Source of the DNA: Candidatus Roizmanbacteria bacterium RIFCSPLOWO2_01_FULL_40_13
GTDB taxonomy: Bacteria > Patescibacteriota > Microgenomatia > UBA1406 > GWC2-37-13
NCBI GenBank assembly: GCA_001789745.1
Contig: MGAN01000018.1
Location: 1 to 34,990, forward strand
Direction of reading: 5' to 3'
Length of the DNA stretch: 34,990 nt
In this document: piece after piece, positions 16,027-23,400 of the stretch
How positions within the stretch are numbered: position 1 is the first letter of the stretch
Layout of the letters: each line of letters begins with the position of its first letter
Made by a program: the position numbers and the translations under genes
Notes under the pieces: model-generated
What the model was told of the DNA's origin: nothing
Database searches by the model: none
The model's input: only the letters and a program-made list of their open reading frames with translations

Positions 16027-17032
16027 TGCTGATTTGGGATTTAATTATCTTTTTATACCAAAAATATATGTTTTTACCAACCGTCATCAAGTTAAACTTC
16101 GGTTTCCAACCTAGAACTTTTTTTATTTTGGAGTAATCCAGAGATTGATAGGGTATTTCGTTTTTTGCACTGTTTAGAATCTTAAAGTCGATTTTTTTAT
16201 GCAAAATTTTTTCAAACCGGTTAATGACCTCGATCACCGATAAACTTTCTTCCGAGCCAAAATTAAATGCTTCACCCTGCGCTTTATCGATATTATCTGC
16301 CAATAACAAATAACCACTCACCACATCTTTTACGTAAAGATAGTCTCGGACATAACTTCCGTTGCTTCTTACTTCTAACTTCTTGCTTTGTACTACTGAT
16401 TCAATTATTCCCGGAACTATTCTTGAGAAATTCAGATCGCCTTCGCCATAGATATTGCCGAATCGGGTGATGACTACAGGTAAATTATAAGTCCTGTAAT
16501 ATGCGGTACTGATTAAATCCGCAGCTGACTTTGACACTTCGTAAGGATGATCTCCCCGCAAAGGATCAGACTCTTGATATCTTAATTTTGACTTTTGACT
16601 TTTGACTTTTGACTTTATTTTGCCGTACGCCTTATCCGATGAAGCCACAATCACTCCTGTAACCTTAGGATATAATCGTGCGGCCTCCAATATATTTATC
16701 GTTCCCGTAATATTTGATTCCAAAGTCTTTCGGGGATTGTAATAAGCTGTCTCAACCAGAGCTTGAGCCGCCAGATGAAAAATAAAATCTGTTTCAAATT
16801 TTGTAACAATATCCGTCATGCTTTCAAAATCCGCCACATCCGCGTGCACCATCTTGACTTTTTTATTTAATCCCTGGCTAAAAAAGTAGGATAGGGGAGA
16901 GGTGGATATAAAAGTAGTCACCACATTAGCCTCTAACCTGACCAATTCCTCGACCAAGTGAGAACCTACAAATCCTGTCCCACCGGTAACTAAAATGTTT
17001 TTACTTTTTAAATTTGTACTGTAACTTTTCAC
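16016..17032 (-). CDS. rfbG: NAD-dependent sugar epimerase/dehydratase, probable CDP-glucose 4,6-dehydratase
   Basis: The protein has 338 residues and is an extended short-chain dehydrogenase: GGTGFVGSHL (about 17-26), HLAAQALVETAYYNP, ASSDKAYG with the S/D/K active-site triad region, YEVSK with the Tyr-Lys pair, and FGNIYGEGDLNFSRIVP. These fit RfbG, and the gene follows the cytidylyltransferase, so CDP-glucose to CDP-4-keto-6-deoxyglucose is the likely reaction. An unusual K/S-rich loop (KIKSKVKSQKSKL) between SSDKAYG and the YQESDPLRGDHPYE segment is encoded by four perfect 7-bp repeats. The GTG start lies inside another 7-bp repeat tract. The substrate assignment rests partly on context. 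Confidence 0.85.
   Translation of the reverse strand: MKSYSTNLKSKNILVTGGTGFVGSHLVEELVRLEANVVTTFISTSPLSYFFSQGLNKKVKMVHADVADFESMTDIVTKFETDFIFHLAAQALVETAYYNPRKTLESNITGTINILEAARLYPKVTGVIVASSDKAYGKIKSKVKSQKSKLRYQESDPLRGDHPYEVSKSAADLISTAYYRTYNLPVVITRFGNIYGEGDLNFSRIVPGIIESVVQSKKLEVRSNGSYVRDYLYVKDVVSGYLLLADNIDKAQGEAFNFGSEESLSVIEVINRFEKILHKKIDFKILNSAKNEIPYQSLDYSKIKKVLGWKPKFNLMTVGKNIYFWYKKIIKSQISSEK
16586..16613. repeat. 4 x 7-bp perfect tandem repeat (TTTTGAC) inside rfbG
   Basis: Four exact copies of TTTTGAC, read as GTCAAAA on the coding strand. Because 7 is not a multiple of 3, gain or loss of one copy would shift the reading frame. Confidence 0.95.
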
Positions 17033-17052
17033 TTTTCACTTTTAACTTTTAA
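17025..17052. repeat. 4 x 7-bp tandem repeat at the rfbF-rfbG junction
   Basis: Two CTTTTCA units and two CTTTTAA units fill the space between the rfbF stop and the GTG start of rfbG, and include that start codon. Copy number would change the spacing of the two genes. Confidence 0.9.
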
Positions 17053-17057
17053 TTTGT

Positions 17058-17837
17058 TTATTTCCACACCTTCCACGCCGCCTTACCGGTAGCCCAGATT
17101 TTGTTTAACTCCTCAAACTCGCGATAGGTATCGATCGCATACCAAAATCCGTTATTCTTAAAAACTGCCAGTTGCTTAGCTCTTGCCAGTCTTTCTAAGG
17201 CCGGATGTTCTGTTTCACCGGGCCTCAAGTAATTGAAAAACCTCTTGTCAAAAACCATAAAACCTCCGTTTACCCAGTTGTCCAAAATCGGCTTTTCTTT
17301 AAATGATTCAACCATTCCGTTTCTTCCGATCATCACCAATCCATACCTGCTTCTGGGATGGACAGCGGTAATGGTTCCTATGGTTTTTTTGCTTTTATGA
17401 AATTTTACTAGTGCGGCCAAATCAAGATTCGTCACGCCATCCCCATATGTAACCATAAAATATTTGTCACGCTCGGGAATATAATCTCTGCATTTTAAGA
17501 TTCGCTCACCGGGCATCGTCTCGAGTCCCGTATCGACAAAAGTAATTCTAAAATCGTCAATCTCGGATCTGTTTTCCAGAAAGAATTTGGTATGGTGATT
17601 TCTGGTATTTAAGGTGAAATCCGAAGTGAAAGCTTTTTGATTGAGGAAAAAATCTTTGATATAGTCGCCTTTATATCCGAGCGCCAGAATAAATTCGTTA
17701 AACCCGTAGGAGGCATAGATTTTCATAATATGCCAAAGGACGGGTTTGTTGCCGATCATCACCATCGGTTTGGGTTTGAATTCGGTTTCCTCCTTCATTC
17801 TGGTGCCGCGTCCGCCGCAGAGTATGATAGCCTTCAT
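17058..17837 (-). CDS. rfbF: glucose-1-phosphate cytidylyltransferase
   Basis: The protein has 259 residues, like RfbF/AscA enzymes. It makes CDP-glucose from CTP and glucose 1-phosphate, the first step to 3,6-dideoxy and branched CDP-sugars. Motifs: ILCGGRGTRMKEETEFKPKPM (about 5-25, nucleotide binding), GNKPVLWHIMKIYA, YGDGVTNLDL (metal/nucleotide Asp) and NGGFMVF. It is the first gene of the minus-strand operon that continues with rfbG and the transketolase pair. Its start lies 24 bp from the divergent EamA gene, so both promoters share this short spacer. Confidence 0.95.
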   Translation of the reverse strand: MKAIILCGGRGTRMKEETEFKPKPMVMIGNKPVLWHIMKIYASYGFNEFILALGYKGDYIKDFFLNQKAFTSDFTLNTRNHHTKFFLENRSEIDDFRITFVDTGLETMPGERILKCRDYIPERDKYFMVTYGDGVTNLDLAALVKFHKSKKTIGTITAVHPRSRYGLVMIGRNGMVESFKEKPILDNWVNGGFMVFDKRFFNYLRPGETEHPALERLARAKQLAVFKNNGFWYAIDTYREFEELNKIWATGKAAWKVWK

Positions 17838-17849
17838 AAATATAAAGTA

Positions 17850-17855
17850 TATAAT
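17850..17855 (+). promoter_or_regulatory. -10 box for the EamA gene (likely leaderless transcript)
   Basis: A perfect TATAAT ends 6 bases before the ATG at 17862, so transcription should start at or next to the start codon. No clear -35 box is seen. Confidence 0.5.
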
Positions 17856-17861
17856 AATTTG

Positions 17862-18740
17862 ATGTCCGACCGTAACAAAGCTATTATAGCAATTTTTCTC
17901 AGTTCTATCTTCGGAGGAGCTGTGTCAACTGTCATCAAAATCGCCGTCCGGCAAATTCCTCCTTTTAACTTTTCTTTTATCAGGTTTTTGATCGCCTCGA
18001 TATGTCTTTTTCCGCTTTTTATGAAAAAAAAACCGAAATTCGACGTAGATTTTGGCAAATTAATTCTGATTTCTTTGCTCGCCACTGCAAATATCGCGTT
18101 TTTCGTTATCGGAATAAAGACCACAACTGCTTCAATAGGACAGATGCTTTACGCAGGAACCCCGCTAATCGTCGGAACTTTAGGCTATATTATATTTGGT
18201 CATAAACTTCCCCTTAAAAAATGGTTTTTTATCTTAATCGGTCTTGTCGGAGTTTCTGTCGTGATTATTCTTCCCATAATTCATAAAAAGTCAGCTTTTT
18301 CAGGCGATTTGATCGGAAACGTATTAATTTTACTGGGAGTAATCTCTTGGTCTTTTTACGCGCTACTCTCTAAACAAATGCAAAAAAAGTACAGCCCGAT
18401 TGTTATTACGGCGGTTTTTTGTTTTGTGGCAACTTTCCTCTTTCTTCTTCTCTCTTTTTTTGAACTTTCCCAAAATAATTATTGGTGGAATAATTTAAGC
18501 CCCGGGGCTATCGTCGGAGTACTCTACGTTTCTCTGTTTGCCACAGTCGGGACTTATCTTCTGAATCAGTATGCGTTAAAATTCTCTAACGCGGTTTTGG
18601 GTTCTTTAAGCCTGTATCTGCAGCCGATTTTTGCTTTTGTTACCGCTTATCTATTATTGGGAGAAAAGTTAAACTTCGGTTTATTCCTCGGGACTGTCCT
18701 CGTCTTCACGAGCATTGCTTTGACTACTTATTCAAAATAA
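17862..18740 (+). CDS. EamA/DMT family membrane transporter
   Basis: The ATG at 17862 gives 292 residues and about ten membrane helices in two repeats of the EamA fold, the normal size for this family. The first helix starts right after MSDRNKA (IIAIFLSSIFGGAVSTVIKIAVR), with the family-like PPFNFSFIRFLIASICLFPLF and, in the second half, LNQYALKFSNAVLGSLSLYLQPIFAFVTAYLLLGE. Earlier in-frame codons overlap the divergent rfbF gene and lack conserved features, so they are not used. Substrates of this family vary (metabolites, undecaprenyl-linked aminoarabinose in ArnE/F). Its place beside sugar genes hints at a glycan or precursor role, unproven. Confidence 0.85.
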   Translation: MSDRNKAIIAIFLSSIFGGAVSTVIKIAVRQIPPFNFSFIRFLIASICLFPLFMKKKPKFDVDFGKLILISLLATANIAFFVIGIKTTTASIGQMLYAGTPLIVGTLGYIIFGHKLPLKKWFFILIGLVGVSVVIILPIIHKKSAFSGDLIGNVLILLGVISWSFYALLSKQMQKKYSPIVITAVFCFVATFLFLLLSFFELSQNNYWWNNLSPGAIVGVLYVSLFATVGTYLLNQYALKFSNAVLGSLSLYLQPIFAFVTAYLLLGEKLNFGLFLGTVLVFTSIALTTYSK

Positions 18741-18777
18741 ATAACTAATCTTTATGAAACTCCCACGAGCTTATCCA

Positions 18778-18805
18778 CCCTCCGTAACATTGCTACTGCG
18801 GAGGG
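18778..18805 (+). terminator. GC-rich hairpin downstream of the EamA gene
   Basis: CCCTCCG and CGGAGGG arms (7 bp) flank a 14-base loop, 37 bases after the stop. No T-run follows (GCGAGCGGGGG instead), so it may be a repeat hairpin and not a classic terminator. Confidence 0.35.
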
Positions 18806-18875
18806 CGAGCGGGGGATTTCATTTACGTACGCTTTATAACTTTAAACATGCCTTAGCTTAGAATCGTTTCAAAGA

Positions 18876-18903
18876 TGCTTCAATGCTATGTAGCATTGAA
18901 GCA
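18876..18903. repeat. palindrome family P1, copy 1 (perfect 13-bp arms)
   Basis: TGCTTCAATGCTA and its exact reverse complement are separated by 2 bases. Related copies at 19033, 19150, 24593 and 28908 share the core GCTACATAGC. Confidence 0.9.
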
Positions 18904-19032
18904 GAGATGACTTTGTTTATAAAAATTATTTAAGTCTGCATGAGTTTTCTATATAAAGATTGTTATAGTGATAAAATCTATTTTGTACATCCATTTAATT
19001 AAGGTATTGAAATTAATATTCATATTTCTTTT

Positions 19033-19060
19033 TGCTTCAATGCTACATAGCGCTGTAGCA
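19033..19060. repeat. palindrome family P1, copy 2
   Basis: TGCTTCAA is followed by arms TGCTACA and TGTAGCA around a TAGCGC loop. It is almost identical to the copy at 28908. Confidence 0.9.
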
Positions 19061-19149
19061 AAAGTACAAAATTATTTCGTCATACAACTCGGGATTAGTC
19101 AATTTATATTTTCTGGAAGGGAAAAATCATATTGCTCAAACACTACAAC

Positions 19150-19167
19150 ACTACATAGCGCTGTAGT
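19150..19167. repeat. palindrome family P1, copy 3 (short)
   Basis: ACTACA and TGTAGT arms flank the same TAGCGC loop. Both arms carry the matching change (GCTACA to ACTACA, TGTAGC to TGTAGT), which keeps the pairing. Confidence 0.85.
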
Positions 19168-19196
19168 AAGTGGTTATCTTTATATGTTACAGACTC

Positions 19197-20219
19197 TCAT
19201 TCTGGCAAATTTAGCAGTTGAGGATATTGGGCAAAATATTCCGGAAAAACTTCTTGCATTTTTACACCGGAAGGGGCGCAATACGCTTGTCTTATTCTAT
19301 ATTCCCATGCATACGGAGGAATATTTTTAAGTTCAGCAAACAAATCAATACCTAAAATAGAATTAACCGTTGATTCAAAGGTTGTTCCGCAAGATTCTAA
19401 AGTTTTTAAAATTTCACCAGGAATATCTTTTCTGTATTCCCGCAGTCTGGCAAATCTTGATTTTAGCTCTATAGGTGATCTTTCAAAAGTCCAGTCAACA
19501 TAAGTTAAGATTGCGTCAACTATAAACGGGAAGTATTTGCTACCTTCTTCACCATCTATAGCTCTTTCTGCCAATTGATGAACATGATCTTCAATTCTGA
19601 TTAGATTTAAAAATTCAACCGGAGCCTTATATTTAAACAATAAATTCCGAGCCATCTCTCCCGGACTTTCCCCTGAAAGACCCGTAATATTTACACCGTC
19701 CGATCTGCGTTCGTCCCAAATTCTTCTTGATAAGTGATCTATCATCATGAAGTCTCTCACAACTCCCGGTTCCAAATCATCACATTCTTCAAAAGAAAAT
19801 CCTGCTTGCTCAAATGCTGCTCTTTGTTGCGGAGTCAACTGCTTAAAAAGATTAAATACGAACCAAGCTTGTCTGGCTGTACCGAGTCCGTGTCCAAATA
19901 TCCCGGGCCATCGTCTCGCATCATCCGGATTTTCTAAGCCAAACATACCCGATCCTTCAAGAAGGGAATAAATAGGTCTGGAGACTTTGTCAGGTTGGAG
20001 TCTATCAGTTGTCCCACTAGACTCTCCGCTTACTCTACCTAACATATAAACTAATGGCGGGTGCAGTTTTAAAACTTCCCTTACTCCGGGATTATTTACT
20101 CCAAATCGATCAATAAATAAATTGACAGGAATACCATAATTAAACCTGGTATCTGTAGTTATTAGAGCTTCCAACGGTAAATTTATTGCAGGTCCATTAT
20201 CTATTAATTGAGCAGTCAT
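19197..20219 (-). CDS. protein with a degenerate HD-domain pattern, function unknown
   Basis: The protein has 340 residues with no signal peptide or membrane helix, so it is probably cytoplasmic. Spacing of conserved residues recalls an HD phosphohydrolase: H110 in PGIFGHGLGTARQAWFVF, then VRDFMMIDHLSRRIWDE, where the expected HD pair reads D161-H162, and D242 in DAILTYVDWTFERSPIELKSRFARLREY, which resembles the last HD-domain Asp and the segment after it. With the pair reversed, normal metal binding is doubtful. Assignment to the HD superfamily is tentative. Repeats surround its 3' side, and it heads toward the EamA gene. Confidence 0.6.
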   Translation of the reverse strand: MTAQLIDNGPAINLPLEALITTDTRFNYGIPVNLFIDRFGVNNPGVREVLKLHPPLVYMLGRVSGESSGTTDRLQPDKVSRPIYSLLEGSGMFGLENPDDARRWPGIFGHGLGTARQAWFVFNLFKQLTPQQRAAFEQAGFSFEECDDLEPGVVRDFMMIDHLSRRIWDERRSDGVNITGLSGESPGEMARNLLFKYKAPVEFLNLIRIEDHVHQLAERAIDGEEGSKYFPFIVDAILTYVDWTFERSPIELKSRFARLREYRKDIPGEILKTLESCGTTFESTVNSILGIDLFAELKNIPPYAWEYRIRQAYCAPSGVKMQEVFPEYFAQYPQLLNLPE

Positions 20220-20262
20220 TTATCCTGATTTTATCAAGACGTATATCGATTTGCAAATCAGG

Positions 20263-20454
20263 TCAAGCCAGATGGGAGTGGTTATCGCCCGGTTTAAAGT
20301 AGGCTCCGCACTCGTGGCACTTAAGTACCTTTTCGAAGCTGTGGCCGAAATGAGTGCAGTCCTTGGTTCCGCATTTCGTCAAGCCTTCTTCATATTCTTT
20401 ATCTGATACCTCGGCATGGCAAGTACCGGTACAGACATATACGACTTTATCCAT
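20263..20454 (-). CDS. small Cys-rich zinc-ribbon-like protein
   Basis: The protein has 63 residues with likely zinc ligands C8, C12, C28, C33, C46 and C49 and several His near the C-terminus (VCTGTCHAE, KCGTKDCTHFGH, KCHECGAYF, DNHSH). The spacing suggests two small metal sites. The role is unknown. Its start lies 48 bp from the divergent GT-C gene at 20503, and it lies upstream of the HD-like gene on the same strand, with a 43-bp gap. Confidence 0.75.
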   Translation of the reverse strand: MDKVVYVCTGTCHAEVSDKEYEEGLTKCGTKDCTHFGHSFEKVLKCHECGAYFKPGDNHSHLA

Positions 20455-20484
20455 ATTTGGTCTTTAATTTCTAATGATTAGATA

Positions 20485-20490
20485 TATAAT
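20485..20490 (+). promoter_or_regulatory. -10 box for the GT-C gene at 20503
   Basis: A perfect TATAAT lies 12 bases before the ATG, leaving a leader of only a few bases. No clear -35 box or Shine-Dalgarno sequence is seen. Confidence 0.45.
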
Positions 20491-20502
20491 TGTAGCAGAT
20501 GA

Positions 20503-22077
20503 ATGATAGTTATTCCAAAAATCGGATCAAAAATTAATTGGGAGTTGTTTTTCATCATTTTGCTCTTTGCTGTTTCTTTTTTGTACCGGATATACGGTCT
20601 CTCGACCCATAATCCGCCTTTCTGGGTCGACGAGTTTTCTTCGGCTAACCAGGGTAAAATTTTGTTAAAGCACGGATTTTCCGCATTCGTAAATCCCGAA
20701 TTTGTCATTGAGCATTACAATGTTACCACTCATTTGCTTATTGCCGCCACATACCGGCTTTTTGGGGTCAACGAACTTGCAGCCCGCCTGCCGATTGTCT
20801 TAATCGGATCTTTTGTCCCAATCGCCGTATATTTACTGGCGAAATTTTTATTCAACCAGGCTGTAGCCATATCCGCTTCGCTATTGACTCTCTTTTCCTA
20901 TTTTGAAATTGTCTGGTCGCGGCAAGCCAGGGGTTATATTATTGTTCAATTTTTGCTGCTTTTGACGCTTTTGTTTTATCTGCGGATAATTGGCCAAAAA
21001 AAATCGCGGCCCTTCTTGATTTTATTATTCTCATTCTCGATTCTGAGTGGAATACTGACTCATCCCTTTTTTTACCTGGTGTTATTGACGCTGGTTCTTC
21101 ACTTCCTCATCACCAACTTGAAGCGAATTCCCAAACTTATCAAAAATCCATTTTTCTATCTGACAGCCTTGGGTCTGGCAGTATCAGCTAGCCAGATAGG
21201 ACTGGTAAAAGGCTTAATCTCGCAATTTAAAGCTGGCACTTTTGTCAGCAATAATCTGTGGTATTATCACTCCTTTTTATGGCGCGAATATGGGATTCTG
21301 ACTCTTCTGGGAATTCTGGGATATCTTATCTACTTTTTCCGGAATAGAAAAACCGCCATTCTGCTTTTGCTTTATCTGGCCATACATCTGCTTTTCGTCT
21401 CTTTTGGTTTTAAACCCTATGTATCAAGGTATTTGCTGCCGGTTTTTCCCTTGTTTTTAATTGGTATGTCTTTTTCTCTCTGGCAGCTCCTTTCAACCTT
21501 ACCTTCAAGACATAGTCGTTTCAGGGTAATCTGGTTAACTTTGCTGACGCTGTTTATCGTACTAAGCGGTCATAAATTCACCGGCAAGCCCAAAAAATAT
21601 TATTCGCTCAACCACGATTTCAGGGAGATTGCCAATATCGACTACAATCTCGTCTATGATATTATCAAAGCTAAACTGCCGGAGGATAGGGAGAAAAGCG
21701 TAGTTATAGAAACTTGGTGGGACAGAGCACGCTGGTATCTTGACGAAAACTTTAAAAACATCAAGATTCTTCGTTGGAATGATGCTGGTTATATCAATGG
21801 CCTTCCGACCAGAACTGAATGCTCCGTAAACAGTATTGGTGAAAAAATACTCAAGGGAACAACGGTAAAATTAGTGTTGGAAAAAAAAGATCTCGAATTT
21901 TACTTGAAAAATTATCCGGTTGGTTTTATCTTTATCGACGATTCCTCCCTGCCTAATGATGTAATCGAATTTGCCGAGAAAAATTTTAAAAAAGAGCAGT
22001 ATCTTGATCATTATCCCCTCGACGATAATCCTTATTCAATCTGGCCGGCAACCCTTTATAGTTGGGGCGTTGAATAA
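20503..22077 (+). CDS. GT-C membrane glycosyltransferase, PMT/ArnT (GT39/GT83)-like
   Basis: The protein has 524 residues and about ten to twelve membrane helices, followed by a soluble C-terminal domain of about 150 residues. The first outside loop carries the catalytic acidic pair WVDEFSS (D43, E44), and a WSRQARGY motif follows in a second loop; both are typical of dolichol- or undecaprenyl-phosphate-sugar-dependent transferases. It should move a sugar from a polyprenyl carrier to a glycan or protein outside the membrane. It starts a plus-strand run with another GT-C gene and a flippase. Confidence 0.85.
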   Translation: MIVIPKIGSKINWELFFIILLFAVSFLYRIYGLSTHNPPFWVDEFSSANQGKILLKHGFSAFVNPEFVIEHYNVTTHLLIAATYRLFGVNELAARLPIVLIGSFVPIAVYLLAKFLFNQAVAISASLLTLFSYFEIVWSRQARGYIIVQFLLLLTLLFYLRIIGQKKSRPFLILLFSFSILSGILTHPFFYLVLLTLVLHFLITNLKRIPKLIKNPFFYLTALGLAVSASQIGLVKGLISQFKAGTFVSNNLWYYHSFLWREYGILTLLGILGYLIYFFRNRKTAILLLLYLAIHLLFVSFGFKPYVSRYLLPVFPLFLIGMSFSLWQLLSTLPSRHSRFRVIWLTLLTLFIVLSGHKFTGKPKKYYSLNHDFREIANIDYNLVYDIIKAKLPEDREKSVVIETWWDRARWYLDENFKNIKILRWNDAGYINGLPTRTECSVNSIGEKILKGTTVKLVLEKKDLEFYLKNYPVGFIFIDDSSLPNDVIEFAEKNFKKEQYLDHYPLDDNPYSIWPATLYSWGVE

Positions 22078-22086
22078 AATAATTTA

Positions 22087-22134
22087 ACCACCCCGTATCC
22101 CCCTCCTTGATAAGGAGGGGAGAGAAGGGGAGGT
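22087..22134. repeat. nested GC-rich hairpin repeat between two GT-C genes
   Basis: The inner arms CCCCTCCTT and AAGGAGGGG (9 bp, loop GAT) sit inside outer arms ACCACCCC and GGGGAGGT with one mismatch. It fills the gap before the gene at 22144, whose start follows 9 bases later, and GGGGAGGT could act as a ribosome binding site. Confidence 0.8.
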
Positions 22135-22143
22135 ATTCAAATA

Positions 22144-23400
22144 ATGTTCAAACATAAAAAACGGGAAATTATTTTAATGTTGTTTTTATTAATCGTTTAT
22201 GTCTTTGTCAGATCGGTAAACTACACCTATCACCTAAATTTTTCTTTTGATCAGGCTTGGATTTCATCCCGGGTTCTTGAAATCTGGCGGAATAAGGAGT
22301 TGACGCTGGTTGGACCCGGAAATTCGATCGTCACCGGCGGAAAACAGATTCTACAAGGGTCTTTAATCTATTATTTCCTGTTAGTCTTTCTGCTCTTGGG
22401 TAATTTTGATCCTATAATCTCCTCTTATCTTTTTATGTTATTTTCGGCCGTGATGCTTTTCCCGCTTTATTTTGGAGTAAAACTCCTTTATGGAAAAAAT
22501 GTGGCTGTATTAATCGCTCTTCTTTATACTCTAATTCCGCTGTATATCGATTTTAGCCGTTTTTTCTTTGGCCCTGGATTCCAACTCGCTTTAATTCCCC
22601 TATTAATATTATTTTCAGGGTTATATAGAAAAACGCAAAAATCATTATATCTTTATTTGCTGTTTTTTCTCATTGGGGTGATTTCCCAAATTCATTTCGC
22701 TAGTTTAATTTTGTTGCCGATATTTTATATATATGTATATTATGGACATCGGTTCAAAAAGCAAGCTGGGTTCAAGTTGTGGATGACTTCTTTTCTTGCT
22801 TTTGTCGTTGGCTTTTCTCCGATCCTGCTTTTCGAACTTAAAAATAAATTCTATAATGTGATCGTATTTGTAGAATACCTGAAAAATTCAAGAAGTTTCT
22901 CGAACTTCAAACTGCTCCCGCACCGCTATCTTTCTTTAAGTTTAATATTTATTATTTTCCTGGCGGGAAAATTTAATAAAATCATTACCGGCAGGGTAAT
23001 ACTTTTTTCTTGCTTCTTACTTCTTTTTTTGGACCTGGTTATCTATCTGCCGAAACCTGAATCTGCCTTTGGCATGGCTGACCGCTGGAATTTTCTTATG
23101 GAAAAAAAGGCTTATGGGATAATTAAAAAACTAGGCCTTAAAGACTACAATGTTGCCAATCTTATCTATGATAACCTGGCGGTCGTCATAAAATATCAGT
23201 TGAAAAAAGACGGAATCAAAATAAATTTCGACGATTACTATAACAATAAATATCTTTTCGTCATTGACGAAAGCGAAAAACATCTTGCCGAAAATCCGGC
23301 CTACGAAATAGCTGCTTTTAGGCCAAGGAAAAAAATCAGGCAGTGGAATTTAAACGATACTTACAATTTATATTTGTTTGAAAGATTAAAACCGCAATGA
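22144..23400 (+). CDS. GT-C-type membrane glycosyltransferase-like protein
   Basis: The protein has 418 residues and about nine to ten membrane helices. The first outer loop has FSFDQAW (D36), the position of the catalytic Asp in GT39-like enzymes, followed by a GGKQILQGSLIYY segment like the loop 1 region of the family. It is shorter than usual, with a C-terminal soluble part of about 100 residues. It overlaps the flippase gene by 4 bp (ATGA), so the two are coupled. The sugar donor and acceptor are unknown. Confidence 0.75.
   Translation: MFKHKKREIILMLFLLIVYVFVRSVNYTYHLNFSFDQAWISSRVLEIWRNKELTLVGPGNSIVTGGKQILQGSLIYYFLLVFLLLGNFDPIISSYLFMLFSAVMLFPLYFGVKLLYGKNVAVLIALLYTLIPLYIDFSRFFFGPGFQLALIPLLILFSGLYRKTQKSLYLYLLFFLIGVISQIHFASLILLPIFYIYVYYGHRFKKQAGFKLWMTSFLAFVVGFSPILLFELKNKFYNVIVFVEYLKNSRSFSNFKLLPHRYLSLSLIFIIFLAGKFNKIITGRVILFSCFLLLFLDLVIYLPKPESAFGMADRWNFLMEKKAYGIIKKLGLKDYNVANLIYDNLAVVIKYQLKKDGIKINFDDYYNNKYLFVIDESEKHLAENPAYEIAAFRPRKKIRQWNLNDTYNLYLFERLKPQ

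Larger units (their letters stand above)
18741..19196. other. intergenic stretch, repeat-rich, no gene seen
   Basis: About 450 bp between the EamA gene and the convergent HD-like gene. It holds one GC-rich hairpin and three copies of a palindrome family (annotated separately). Short open frames here include palindrome sequence and look non-coding. Confidence 0.6.

Noticed and set aside
16586-16613. CRISPR-like array
   Set aside because: The units are 7 bp without spacers. No cas genes or 25-40-bp repeats with spacers were found anywhere in the window.
18968-19330. Open frame of 120 codons on the plus strand in the repeat-rich gap
   Set aside because: It runs through two P1 palindromes and into the antisense of the HD-like gene, and it has no recognisable domain. 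Its length reflects low complexity.
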